DNA of 64,000 bases from Nitrospinaceae bacterium. Its GTDB lineage: Bacteria > Nitrospinota > Nitrospinia > Nitrospinales > VA-1. This document shows, in pieces, positions 17,050 through 26,174 of this stretch. The stretch lies in NCBI GenBank assembly GCA_029261655.1, contig JAJDAY010000017.1, forward strand, positions 1 to 64,000, given 5' to 3'. The translations under genes and the position numbers were made by a program. A model generated the notes under the pieces. The model worked only from the letters and a program-made list of their open reading frames with translations, ran no database searches and had not been told where the DNA came from. Every line of letters begins with the position of its first letter. The first letter of the stretch is position 1.

Positions 17050-18219
17050 ATGAGAAAAGCCGAGATCGATCATATACTGACCACCATGCTGGAGTCTTTT
17101 GGAAATATTTCCGACCTCAACATCACGGTTGGAAAACCTTTTCAAGTCGAGTCAGCGGGAAAACTGACCGAGGTTCCGCTTGAGTTGTCGTCCTCCGAGA
17201 TCACTCCCTTCCAGGCAGAAACTTTTGTGATGAACCTGATCAATGCCGACCGCCGGTTGACGGAAACTCTGATCCGTGAAGGTTCGTGCGACTGTTCTTA
17301 TTTTTTGATCGGGAAGGTGCGGTTCAGGGTCAATATATTTTCTCAACGAGGCAACTTCAGCACGGTTCTTAGAAAACTTGAAACCCGCATCCCCTCAATT
17401 GAAGACCTGAAGCTCCCGCCGCAATTCAGTAAAGTCGCGGACGAGAAGAACGGTTTGATCCTGGTCACGGGCGCCACCGGCAGCGGTAAATCCACCACGC
17501 TCGCGGCTCTTCTGGATAAAATCAATAATGAAAAATCCATCCATATCATCACTCTGGAAGATCCCGTGGAATTTGTGCACCCGCACAAACAGGCGACCTT
17601 CAACCAGAGAGAACTGGGAAGTGATTTCGACGCGTTTTCAAGCGGCTTAAGAGCGGCGCTCAGACAGGCCCCGAAAGTAATTCTGGTGGGTGAAATGCGT
17701 GACCGGGAAACGGTCGAGATCGGCTTGAGCGCGTCCGAGACGGGTCACCTTGTGATGAGCACCCTGCACACCGTGGATGCGGGCCAAACCATCAATCGCA
17801 TCATCGGTATGTTTTCCAAAGAAGAAGAACAGCAAATACGTATCCGGCTGGCGGACACGGTACGCTGGATCATTTGCCAGCGCTTATTGCCAAAAGTTGG
17901 GGGCGGGAGAATCGCCCTCCTGGAAATCCTTTCCACCAACCTCAGGATCAAGGACGCGATCATCAACGGTGAAACGGAAGGTAAAACTTTTTACGAGATC
18001 CTCTCCACGGGTGAAGCTTATGGGATGTGGACCTTTGACCGGCACATTCTGAAGCTGGTAACCGAAGGACAAATCACCGAAGAGACGGCCCTGGCCTACG
18101 CTTCCCGAAAGACGGTGGTGGCGCGGGGTATCGATACCATCAAAGCCTCCAAGGGAGAAAAAACCACCGATATAGACGAGCTGGCCATGGATGAAGAGTA
18201 CGAAACGGAACTGAAATAA
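17050..18219 (+). CDS. PilT/PilU-type ATPase
   Basis: 389 aa, paralogous to the preceding gene. Walker A GATGSGKSTT, ITLEDPVEFVH, VILVGEMRDRETVEIGL and GHLVMSTLHT are intact; the AIRNLIRE-like element is diverged (NLRIKDAIIN). An extra acidic tail (TTDIDELAMDEEYETELK) is typical of PilU-like proteins. PilU-type ATPases assist PilT-dependent retraction. AGGGA precedes ATG by a few bases. Confidence 0.9.
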   Translation: MRKAEIDHILTTMLESFGNISDLNITVGKPFQVESAGKLTEVPLELSSSEITPFQAETFVMNLINADRRLTETLIREGSCDCSYFLIGKVRFRVNIFSQRGNFSTVLRKLETRIPSIEDLKLPPQFSKVADEKNGLILVTGATGSGKSTTLAALLDKINNEKSIHIITLEDPVEFVHPHKQATFNQRELGSDFDAFSSGLRAALRQAPKVILVGEMRDRETVEIGLSASETGHLVMSTLHTVDAGQTINRIIGMFSKEEEQQIRIRLADTVRWIICQRLLPKVGGGRIALLEILSTNLRIKDAIINGETEGKTFYEILSTGEAYGMWTFDRHILKLVTEGQITEETALAYASRKTVVARGIDTIKASKGEKTTDIDELAMDEEYETELK

Positions 18220-18243
18220 TTTTTTTTATATTGCGGAGACGGG

Positions 18244-18939
18244 ATGCAAATCAAATGCACCGAGTGTGAGCACGGAATCAATATTCCTGATGAGAATATT
18301 CCTGCGGGCCAGTCCTTTTCCATTGCCTGTCCTGGATGCCGGGCGAAAATTCATGTCGACAGTCCTCTTCCTGCTCCAGCTCCAGAAGAGACAGAGACTT
18401 TTATTGAAGGAGAGCCTGAGGGGGAAAACGGCTCCGGCAATGCTTTTGGAATCATCCTTTCCAACGATTTCGAGGAAGAGGAGGAAGGGGAAGGGTTTCA
18501 GATTTATGATGAAAATGACAAACTGGCCCTCATTCTGGACGAACCCAACAAAACCCTGTGGACGGAGGTTTTAGAGGAAAGAGGGTTCAAGGTTCAATTT
18601 GCCAAATCAGCCGCCCATGCGGTTCACAAGATGAAATTCACGCACTACCATTATGTGGTCCTGCATGAAAAGTACGATAACCTTCCTCTTGCGAAGAACC
18701 CGGTTTACCAGCTTTTGGTGAAAATGCCCATGGCGACCCGTCGGCATATTTTTCTTGCCGTTATAGGCGAAGGGTTTAAAACTCTGAATAATATGCAGGC
18801 CTTCAGCTACAGCGTCAATCTGGTCATCAATGAAAAGGACATCGACAAGTTGGGGAAAATTCTGAAAAAAGCGATCTCCGAGCATGAGATGTTTTACAAG
18901 GTTTTTAAAGAATCATTACAAGCCATGGGGAAAGCATGA
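18244..18939 (+). CDS. Zinc-ribbon plus receiver-like protein
   Basis: 231 aa. The N-terminal MJ0042-type zinc ribbon has cysteines in IKCTECEHGIN and ACPGCRAKI. An acidic linker follows, then a domain (about 95-215) that begins KLALILDEPNKTL and looks like a receiver fold without an obvious full set of phospho-acceptor residues. The cNMP-binding gene overlaps its stop by ATGA. Position between PilU and PilC suggests a regulator of pilus activity (inference). Confidence 0.75.
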   Translation: MQIKCTECEHGINIPDENIPAGQSFSIACPGCRAKIHVDSPLPAPAPEETETFIEGEPEGENGSGNAFGIILSNDFEEEEEGEGFQIYDENDKLALILDEPNKTLWTEVLEERGFKVQFAKSAAHAVHKMKFTHYHYVVLHEKYDNLPLAKNPVYQLLVKMPMATRRHIFLAVIGEGFKTLNNMQAFSYSVNLVINEKDIDKLGKILKKAISEHEMFYKVFKESLQAMGKA

Positions 18940-19346
18940 CCCTGCTAAAAGATGCGTCCATTGTTCAGCGTTTTTCAGACGGTGAGGTGATCATTTCCGA
19001 AGGAATCACCAGCAACAACGCCTACATCGTATTGCGCGGCAGGGTTCGCGTCACCAAAAAGCTTGACCGCAAGACATTGGTGATCAGCACTCTCAAGGAA
19101 GGCGACATTTTCGGTGAGATGGGGTTGGTCACAAAAACCGTACGGAGCGCGACAGTTTCCGCAGTGGGAGATGTTGAAGTGGGTTTCATCGATAAAGAAA
19201 AGTTCGACGAACTCTTAGACGACTTGCCCTCAGATATCCGTACCATCGTCACCGCCCTGGTGAATCGTTTGCGTAACACCTCGGACATGTTGATACGAAT
19301 AGGGTCGGAACTGGAAAACACTCGCAAACAGATCAAGAAGATGTAA
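18936..19346 (+). CDS. Cyclic-nucleotide-binding domain protein
   Basis: 136 aa, essentially a single cNMP-binding beta-barrel: DGEVIISEGITSNNAYIVLR, GDIFGEMGLVTKTVRSATV (the phosphate-binding cassette region) and a C-terminal helix. No DNA-binding domain is present, so it should act by protein contact. It starts inside the preceding stop (ATGA), pointing to translational coupling. A role in tuning PilT/PilC in response to a nucleotide signal is inferred. Confidence 0.85.
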   Translation: MTLLKDASIVQRFSDGEVIISEGITSNNAYIVLRGRVRVTKKLDRKTLVISTLKEGDIFGEMGLVTKTVRSATVSAVGDVEVGFIDKEKFDELLDDLPSDIRTIVTALVNRLRNTSDMLIRIGSELENTRKQIKKM

Positions 19347-19370
19347 CCTAATCTCTAAAGGGAATTGCCA

Positions 19371-20570
19371 GTGCCAACGTTTACTTATAAAGCCAAAATC
19401 AGGGGTCAGATCAAATCCGGTGAAGTGGAAGCCGAGGACGAAAAGTCCGCGCTCACCAAACTAAAATCGCAGAAAATCCGAGCAAGCTCCGTCAAAAAGA
19501 AGGGTGCTTCGAGCGATTTTTTTGGCCCCAGAAAACAAGCCATCACCGGTCGCGACATCGTTGTGTTCACCCGTCAATTTTCCACCATGGTGGACGCCGG
19601 CCTGCCTCTGGTTCAGTGCCTGGATATTCTGGGCAAGCAATCCGAGAACAAAACGTTTGGCGAAATAATCACCAATGTGAAGACCAACATTGAAACCGGA
19701 AGCGATCTTTCCGCCTCCATGCGCAAGCATCCCAAAACATTTGACGGCCTGTACTGTAACCTTGTCGAAGCGGGCGAAGTCGGCGGTATCCTCGACACTA
19801 TTTTAAAACGCCTTGCGGATTATATTGAAAAGTCCGAATCCTTAAAAAAGAAGGTGAAGTCGGCCATGGTGTATCCGGGCGTCATCGTCACGGTCGCAGT
19901 CAGCGTTGTGGCTTTTTTGATGATTTTCGTGATCCCCGCGTTTGCCGGATTGTTCGCGGGCAGTGGCGCCGCTTTGCCAGGGCCCACCCAGATCGTCATG
20001 ACGGTGAGTGATTTTTTCCGCACAAAATGGTATATCCTGTTAGGCGGCGGTGTAGCGTTTGTTTTTCTCATCAAGAAAATCTATTCCACCGAACGCGGCC
20101 GATTTGAGATTGATCGGTTGTTGCTGAAACTTCCGGTGGTCGGGATGCTGATTCGCAAGGTTTCCGTGGCCAAATTCACCCGCACCCTGGGAACCCTGAT
20201 CTCAAGCGGCGTGCCCTTGATCGAGGGCCTGGAAGTTTGCGCCCGCACCTCCGGCAACAAGATTGTTGAACGCGCGGTGTTCAATACCATCGAAGCGATC
20301 AAGGGAGGCGAAACCATTGCCACACCCCTTGCCAGAGAGAGCATATTTCCGCCGATGGTGATTCAGATGATCGACGTCGGCGAGAACTCCGGTTCCCTGG
20401 ACATCATGTGCCAAAAGATCGCGGACTTTTATGACGAAGAAGTCGATAACGCCGTCTCCGCCCTGACCTCACTCCTTGAGCCCATGTTGATGGTTTTTCT
20501 GGGTCTCGTCGTGGGTTTCATTGTTGTGGCCATGTACTTGCCCATATTCAAATTGGGCGATGCGATTTAA
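19371..20570 (+). CDS. pilC: Type IV pilus inner-membrane platform protein PilC
   Basis: 399 aa. Two GspF domains (about 65-190 and 270-390), each followed by hydrophobic segments (VSVVAFLMIFVIPAFAGLF and LMVFLGLVVGFIVVAMYL). FTRQFSTMVDAGLPLVQCLD and TRTLGTLISSGVPLIEGLE are the repeated family signatures. It is the membrane base on which PilB/PilT act. GTG 19371 has AAGGGA at good spacing; a TTG two codons upstream would sit on top of that site. Confidence 0.95.
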   Translation: MPTFTYKAKIRGQIKSGEVEAEDEKSALTKLKSQKIRASSVKKKGASSDFFGPRKQAITGRDIVVFTRQFSTMVDAGLPLVQCLDILGKQSENKTFGEIITNVKTNIETGSDLSASMRKHPKTFDGLYCNLVEAGEVGGILDTILKRLADYIEKSESLKKKVKSAMVYPGVIVTVAVSVVAFLMIFVIPAFAGLFAGSGAALPGPTQIVMTVSDFFRTKWYILLGGGVAFVFLIKKIYSTERGRFEIDRLLLKLPVVGMLIRKVSVAKFTRTLGTLISSGVPLIEGLEVCARTSGNKIVERAVFNTIEAIKGGETIATPLARESIFPPMVIQMIDVGENSGSLDIMCQKIADFYDEEVDNAVSALTSLLEPMLMVFLGLVVGFIVVAMYLPIFKLGDAI

Positions 20571-20640
20571 CCGTCCCATTCCTTCATACACGACGCCTGC
20601 GGGGGGGGAAGACCTCCCGCCCGTATTTGCCCCAAATGGC

Positions 20641-22380
20641 ATGACAACCATAAAGAATAACCAGGAACTCCGGCAGAGGCTAAAGACCCTGATGGTCATC
20701 CGAGTGGCGCTCTTGACGGGGTTTGTCGCTCTTCTGCTGATTTTTGGACCGCGGCTGAAATTTTCATCTTCCATCGTTCCCCTGACCGGGGTCATTTGTT
20801 CGGGTTACCTGCTCTGCATCCTCTACGCGCTTATTTTTAGATTTAAGAATCTTTCCCTGCAAACGTCCTTCCAGATCATCGGCGATCTTTTTTTAGTCGG
20901 AGGGATCATTTACACAACAGGGGGAAGCCAGAGTCCCGTTTCATTTTTATTCCTTTTTGTCATTGTCGCCGCCAGCTCTATTTTTTCCCGCACGGGTTGT
21001 TACTTGGTCGCCGCAGGAGCGAGCATCCTCTACGGGTCCCTGATTGATCTGGAGTATTATGAATTCATCCAACCCCACTATTTGTTTCATGAACCGGGAG
21101 TCCTCATGGGAGGGGGGTATGCCTTCTATTTAATTTTTTTGAATATAGGTTCCTACTACTCCGTAGCTTATTTGAGCAGTCTTCTCAACCATCGACTCAG
21201 GGCAATAAAAAAAGAACTGGCCGAGGCCAGCAGAAACCTTGTGGAACTGCAGGCCTTCCACGCCAACGTGGTCCAGGATATGGAGTCGGGCCTCATCACC
21301 GCCGACGCCCTTGGATGCATCACCTCCATGAACCGGTCCGCGGAGAAAATCACCGGTTATGAACAGGCTGAAAGTCTTGGCAAACCCTGCGTCGACCTGC
21401 TGACGGTTGCGAGCCTGAAAAATTATTTCAATCAGACCGATGGCATTACCCTGCCTTTTCAAACAGAAGGTGAATGTGAACGCAAAGATGGAAAATCCAT
21501 TTCGATTCGCATGAAGGTGAGCCGTTTTTCCGGCCCTGATGACCCGCGCAAAGGGGTCATTTGCGTGTTTGAGGACCTGACAGAGTATAATGAATTGCAG
21601 GACAAAATTTCTCAGGCGGAAAGGCTCGCCGCTGTTGGGCGCATTTCCGCAGGACTGGCCCATGAGATAAGAAATCCGCTGGCTTCGGTGAGCGGCTCCA
21701 TCCAGATGCTCAGCAAGGGGCTTGACCTGGAAAACTATCATCGCAAACTGATGGAGATTGTGATGAAGGAGACCGAACGGCTCAATTCCATCCTCACCGA
21801 TTTTTTGAATTATTCGCAACCCCGTAAAAACCGTAAAACTCTGGTGGACCTGACTCAGCTCATTCAGGATGTGAACATGCTGATAAAAAACAACGAGGAT
21901 TTTTCCACCACCCATCAAATTGATTTTCACTCCGATGCCGACCATCTGGTGATCAATGCGGATGAAGAAGAATTAAAACAAGTGGTGTGGAATTTGTGCA
22001 TCAACGGATTGCAATCAATGGACGAAGGCGGCGTCCTGAAAATAGAATTGAAAAAGGTTTCCTCTTTTCGCGCCGTGAATTTTCAATCCGAAAAAAGGGG
22101 ATATTTGCTGACCATTGAGGACGAAGGATGCGGTATCCCTGCGGCCCAATTGAAAAAAATATTTGACCCCTTCAACACCACCAAGGAAAATGGCGTGGGG
22201 CTTGGGCTTGCCACGGTTTACCGAATTGTTCAGCAAAACGAAGGCGCGATCGATGTTGCCAGCAAAGAAGGGCAGGGGACGAAATTTTCCGTTTACCTCC
22301 CAAGAGGCGCTGCCGTATCGGAGCAGGAATACAAGGGGGTCCATCCCCATGAAAAAAACCTTGCCGCCTCCATGAAATAA
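20641..22380 (+). CDS. PilS-like membrane sensor histidine kinase
   Basis: 579 aa from ATG 20641; the frame is open from 20521 and ATG 20560, overlapping pilC, is possible. About six TM segments lie in the first 200 residues, then a PAS domain (near QAFHANVVQDMESGLITADA), a HisKA domain with RISAGLAHEIRNPLAS (phospho-acceptor His) and an HATPase domain (NLCINGLQSM, DEGCGIP, GVGLGLATVYRI). This is the PilS/NtrB layout. The cognate response regulator is not adjacent. Confidence 0.9.
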   Translation: MTTIKNNQELRQRLKTLMVIRVALLTGFVALLLIFGPRLKFSSSIVPLTGVICSGYLLCILYALIFRFKNLSLQTSFQIIGDLFLVGGIIYTTGGSQSPVSFLFLFVIVAASSIFSRTGCYLVAAGASILYGSLIDLEYYEFIQPHYLFHEPGVLMGGGYAFYLIFLNIGSYYSVAYLSSLLNHRLRAIKKELAEASRNLVELQAFHANVVQDMESGLITADALGCITSMNRSAEKITGYEQAESLGKPCVDLLTVASLKNYFNQTDGITLPFQTEGECERKDGKSISIRMKVSRFSGPDDPRKGVICVFEDLTEYNELQDKISQAERLAAVGRISAGLAHEIRNPLASVSGSIQMLSKGLDLENYHRKLMEIVMKETERLNSILTDFLNYSQPRKNRKTLVDLTQLIQDVNMLIKNNEDFSTTHQIDFHSDADHLVINADEEELKQVVWNLCINGLQSMDEGGVLKIELKKVSSFRAVNFQSEKRGYLLTIEDEGCGIPAAQLKKIFDPFNTTKENGVGLGLATVYRIVQQNEGAIDVASKEGQGTKFSVYLPRGAAVSEQEYKGVHPHEKNLAASMK

Positions 22381-22433
22381 TCAAAAACGCTCCATCAATG
22401 TTGCCCGGAACTATTCCTTTAAAATCTTAATTC

Positions 22434-23276
22434 ATGATTAAACTTTTTTCGCTTCTTTTCACTTGTTCGTTCCTGTTAACAGGATGCCTCCAGCAAATAA
22501 AACCGTCCCCCTATCCTGACATGGTGAAAGTTCCCAAAGGACCATTCACCATGGGTTTCGTGATCGACAACGACCAAAGCCTTGGCGATACAGATGAGGA
22601 ACCCGTCCATGAAATCACCCTCGATACTTTCTGGATCGATAAATTTGAAGTCACGAGCGCAAAGTTCGCCGAATTTTTGAACAGGCATCTGAAGGACAGC
22701 GAGCGTTACATCCAACTTGGTTCCGCCGTTACTATCGAAAAAAAAGACGGACGATTTCAACCGCGTTCCGGGCTGGAACGCCTGCCCGCAAACCGCATCT
22801 CCTGGTATGGCGCCGAGGCCTATTGCCGGTGGAAAAACAAGCGTCTGCCCACAGAAGCCGAATGGGAAAAAGCCGCACGGGGAGACGATCAGCGCATGTT
22901 TCCCTGGGGAAATGAATGGCCGGCCAACGACCGCGTGACCTTCCGCAGAAAGTTTGTTGAAAAAGGATTTGCGGTCATGGAGCCGGTGGATGGTTTGCCT
23001 CAAGGAAAGTCGCCTTATGGGGCGCATCACATGGCGGGCAATGTTTGGGAATGGGTGGCCGACTGGTACGACTCAGACTATTACGAAGAGTCGCCGCTCA
23101 AAAACCCACAAGGACCCAAAAGCGGAATCAGCAAAACCCTGCGCGGCGGCAACTGGTATTACAAGGCGTATTATATGCGCACCACTTACCGGTTCAACGA
23201 GCGGCCCGAAGTGTTCAAAGTGTGGCAGGGGTTTCGTTGCGCCGTGTCAGATGAAACGGGGCCAAATAAAAATTAA
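22434..23276 (+). CDS. Lipoprotein with formylglycine-generating-enzyme (SUMF1) fold
   Basis: 280 aa. Lipoprotein signal with LLTGC, then the FGE-sulfatase domain: MVKVPKGPFTMG, EEPVHEITLDTFWIDKFEVT, RLPTEAEWEKAARG, NVWEWVADWYD and LRGGNWY. Catalytic FGE needs a pair of cysteines in the last third; only one (FRCAV) is seen there, so this is probably a non-catalytic binding version. It may be co-transcribed with the kinase gene 53 bases upstream. Confidence 0.85.
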   Translation: MIKLFSLLFTCSFLLTGCLQQIKPSPYPDMVKVPKGPFTMGFVIDNDQSLGDTDEEPVHEITLDTFWIDKFEVTSAKFAEFLNRHLKDSERYIQLGSAVTIEKKDGRFQPRSGLERLPANRISWYGAEAYCRWKNKRLPTEAEWEKAARGDDQRMFPWGNEWPANDRVTFRRKFVEKGFAVMEPVDGLPQGKSPYGAHHMAGNVWEWVADWYDSDYYEESPLKNPQGPKSGISKTLRGGNWYYKAYYMRTTYRFNERPEVFKVWQGFRCAVSDETGPNKN

Positions 23277-23305
23277 AATGCCCGTATGGGCTTGTTTGTA
23301 ATTTG

Positions 23306-24115
23306 TTATTTTTCTTCCGAGACGGCCGCCCAGGCCATGGAGCGGTTGCACCCGCCAGCGTATCCATTGCGGTTGATCAGGATGAGTCCAAACGCGTCGT
23401 CTTCAGGATGAAACCAGCTGATCACCTCATCTAAGACCTTTTGAGGGGCATCGCCGCGTTCGAGCATCTGGTAGGCGCGAATGGCGGTCATGTGCATGGC
23501 AATGGTTTCGCCGTCGCCGGTGGCGGCGACCGCACCCGCCGTGCCCGCATACAGCCCGCACCCGATCAACGGAACGTCGCCCACCCGTCCTGGGATCGCG
23601 CCTTTGATGCCTCCGGTACTGAGTCCTGCGGCAAAGTTTGTGCCGTCAAAAGCGACGCAACCCACCGTATCGGTCGATGAGTCTGTCGTGGAAAAATCGG
23701 TTCCCGTCCCCGGGATCTGATCTTTTGTCATGGTTTCCAGCCCGGCTTTTTGGGCGAATGTTGCCGCTCCCTGTCCCGCCAGCACTTTGTATTGGGTGCG
23801 GGTCACGGCATTGGCGACATGAATGGGGTTTTTAAACCCCTCAATCACCGCGACCGCGCCAAAATTCCCGAGGCTGTCCATGACCGCCGCGTCCATTTCC
23901 ACCGATCCGTCCGCCCGTGGATGCGACCCCACGCCTGCGTTGAACCGGGAGTCGTTCTCGAGCACAGCCACCGCCTGACAAACCACGTCCATCACCGATG
24001 CGCCGGAATTGATAGCCTGAATGCCGGTATCTGCGGCCTTGCGGGCGCCGTCCTGATACTCATTTTTTGAGCCTGCTCCTCCGTGGGTCAGTAGAATATA
24101 TTTTTTTTCAGACAT
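23306..24115 (-). CDS. Isoaspartyl peptidase / L-asparaginase 2 family protein
   Basis: 269 aa Ntn-hydrolase. LTHGGAGSKNEYQDGARKAA begins the family pattern, NAGVGSHPRADGSVEMDAAV follows, and the self-cleavage site is at DTVGCVAFDG, where the Thr would become the N-terminal nucleophile of the beta subunit. GGIKGAIPGRVGDVPLIGCG completes the active site. It hydrolyses isoaspartyl dipeptides or asparagine. Shorter than the 310-aa plant-type enzymes but complete at both ends. Confidence 0.88.
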   Translation of the reverse strand: MSEKKYILLTHGGAGSKNEYQDGARKAADTGIQAINSGASVMDVVCQAVAVLENDSRFNAGVGSHPRADGSVEMDAAVMDSLGNFGAVAVIEGFKNPIHVANAVTRTQYKVLAGQGAATFAQKAGLETMTKDQIPGTGTDFSTTDSSTDTVGCVAFDGTNFAAGLSTGGIKGAIPGRVGDVPLIGCGLYAGTAGAVAATGDGETIAMHMTAIRAYQMLERGDAPQKVLDEVISWFHPEDDAFGLILINRNGYAGGCNRSMAWAAVSEEK

Positions 24116-24207
24116 GCGAATTTATTAAGGAGTCGTGACAAGTTAATATTTTGGGCCTCTAGAAAACAAAGCTCCCCTAAAAGAGCCGTTGGCCATAGCC
24201 CAGGGAA

Positions 24208-24236
24208 GATCTTTTCGAGAAGATCGAGAAAAGATC
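24208..24236. repeat. Inverted repeat in intergenic region
   Basis: GATCTTTTC (24208-24216) pairs with GAAAAGATC (24228-24236); a third GATC copy lies in the loop, so alternative hairpins are possible. It lies between divergent genes, a plausible operator or leader hairpin. No T run follows. Confidence 0.4.
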
Positions 24237-24309
24237 GAATGATAAATCCCGGTTGATCCTATTATAGGAAATAGGGTATCCTAATTCCCTCGTAAAATAA
24301 ATAACCGGG

Positions 24310-24696
24310 ATGAATATGGTTAAATTTTGTCTGCAATGCAAAAATGCGTTCTGGGGCGGTCAGCATTGCCCGAAATGCGAAGGTGAGGTTTTGCTTCTGG
24401 ACGCGGCCTTGCCTGAAAATCAAAAATACCTGGGCGAACTCAACATCGATGTGCGTCCGAAATATTATGCCAGAAGCTCCATGCTCCTGACCTGTTTCGG
24501 ATTCATCATGGCGTTGCCGCTGGGCGCGTTTGTTTTTCTAAGAGGCATGTCTGGCTCCGGCAATGTCGGCCTGTGGGGCGCCATCGGAGTGACCACGGTG
24601 GTGGTCATTTCCTGGGGGTCCTGGTATTTGTCGCGCAAATTGTTCGACAAACAAATGGTGAAAGTCGAAGACCCTAAAGAACTGCAACTGGACTGA
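24310..24696 (+). CDS. Zinc-ribbon membrane protein, unknown function
   Basis: 128 aa. A short zinc ribbon (CLQCKNAFWGGQHCPKC) is followed by a linker and two TM segments (LLTCFGFIMALPLGAFVFL and LWGAIGVTTVVVISWGSWYL). Start is ATG 24310 or ATG 24316; GGGA lies eight bases before the second. No family recognised. Confidence 0.7.
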   Translation: MNMVKFCLQCKNAFWGGQHCPKCEGEVLLLDAALPENQKYLGELNIDVRPKYYARSSMLLTCFGFIMALPLGAFVFLRGMSGSGNVGLWGAIGVTTVVVISWGSWYLSRKLFDKQMVKVEDPKELQLD

Positions 24697-24738
24697 CTTC
24701 TCCCCGACCGAGGGCAAACTCATTTAAGCGGGGAAAAT

Positions 24739-26010
24739 TTATTGCTTTCCCCTCCTGCCGATATCTTTCCTGAAGTGCATTCCTCCGTCCCATGAAATTT
24801 GCTCCACCGAGTTGTAAGCCGTAATGATGGCTTTTGCCGTGTCATCGCCCAGAGCGGTCACGCCCAGGACCCTGCCGCCGCTTGTGATCACCTCGCCTGC
24901 CGATAACTGTGTGCCGGCGTGAAACACTTCCACATCCGAAAGTTTTTCGGCCATCTCTAAACCATGAATCACTTTTCCTTTTTCGTAAGGTCCGGGGTAA
25001 CCCTTAGCCGCCAGGACCACGCACACCGCCGACTGGGGTTTCCACTCCACGTAGCATTGATCCAGAGTGCCGTCGATACAGGCCTCAAACAAGGGAACGA
25101 TGTCGCTTTGCATGCGCATGAGAAGGGGCTGAGTTTCAGGATCGCCAAAACGGGCGTTAAATTCCAGAACCTTGGGGCCGTCTTCTGTGAGCATCAGACC
25201 GGCATACAGGATGCCTTGAAAGAGCCGGCCTTCCATTTTCATGGCGTCCACGGTCGGTTGCATGACGGTGGCCATGACCCTTTTTTTCAGCGCTTCGGTA
25301 AAAACGGGCGCCGGCGAATAGGCTCCCATGCCGCCGGTGTTGGGTCCATGATCGCCGTCGAGTGCGGCTTTATGGTCCTGAGCCGAGTCGAGCGGCAAAA
25401 CCGTTTTGCCGTCGGTGAAAGCAAGCCAGGAGACTTCCTGCCCTTCTAAAAACTCTTCCACCACGATCCTATTTCCCGCTTCGCCAAAGGCTTTGTCCTG
25501 CATGATCGTTTGTATGGCTTTAGCCGCCGCCTGGCCGTCGTTACAAATAATGACCCCTTTGCCCGCCGCAAGGCCATCGGCCTTGATCACCAGTTTTTGG
25601 GTTTGGGTCCGAACATGATCCTGCGCGGCCTCGGGCGACTCGAACACCCGGTAGTCTCCCGTCGGTATGCCATATTTTTTCATCAGGTCTTTGCAGAATA
25701 CTTTGCTCCCCTCCAGTTCAGCGGCCGACGCGGAAGGACCAAAAACGCGCAAGCCTTTTTCCTTAAACTTGTCCACGATGCCAAGAACCAGGGCCTGTTC
25801 CGGCCCGACCACGGTGAGGCCGATTTTATTTTCATGGGCAAATTCCAGCAACCGATCCACCTGATCAGCCTGGATGTCCACATTTTCCGCGATTTTGGCA
25901 GTTCCGGCATTGCCTGGCGCGCAGTAAACTTTTTCCACTTTCGCGCTCTGGCCGACCTTCCAGGCCAGGGCATGTTCCCGGCCTCCTCCTCCCACAATCA
26001 ATACGCGCAT
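24739..26010 (-). CDS. purD: Phosphoribosylamine-glycine ligase
   Basis: 423 aa, the usual PurD length. It carries VLIVGGGGREHALAWK, the ATP-grasp core with VIKADGLAAGKGVI, EEFLEGQEVS, DHKAALDGDHGPNTGGMGAY, and LEFNARFGDPETQ. It makes glycinamide ribonucleotide in purine synthesis. GGGAG precedes ATG. No other pur gene is near. Confidence 0.97.
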   Translation of the reverse strand: MRVLIVGGGGREHALAWKVGQSAKVEKVYCAPGNAGTAKIAENVDIQADQVDRLLEFAHENKIGLTVVGPEQALVLGIVDKFKEKGLRVFGPSASAAELEGSKVFCKDLMKKYGIPTGDYRVFESPEAAQDHVRTQTQKLVIKADGLAAGKGVIICNDGQAAAKAIQTIMQDKAFGEAGNRIVVEEFLEGQEVSWLAFTDGKTVLPLDSAQDHKAALDGDHGPNTGGMGAYSPAPVFTEALKKRVMATVMQPTVDAMKMEGRLFQGILYAGLMLTEDGPKVLEFNARFGDPETQPLLMRMQSDIVPLFEACIDGTLDQCYVEWKPQSAVCVVLAAKGYPGPYEKGKVIHGLEMAEKLSDVEVFHAGTQLSAGEVITSGGRVLGVTALGDDTAKAIITAYNSVEQISWDGGMHFRKDIGRRGKQ

Positions 26011-26174
26011 TATTGCTCCCAGTTTGTCCCGATCAACATCGAGGTATCATAAAGCCGAAATTTATATAAAATAGGCCGAGGTTGCAAGTTTTTAACTTTT
26101 CCGGTTGGCTCTGAACGGCTTGTCCGCAACAAATTTCATGATTTTTTAATACGATAGGCTTAAACTCTAAGCAA

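Noticed and set aside
21130-21945. 271-codon minus-strand frame opposite the PilS-like kinase.
   Set aside because: It mirrors a strongly supported kinase frame and encodes no known domain; long antisense frames are common opposite GC-rich third-position genes.
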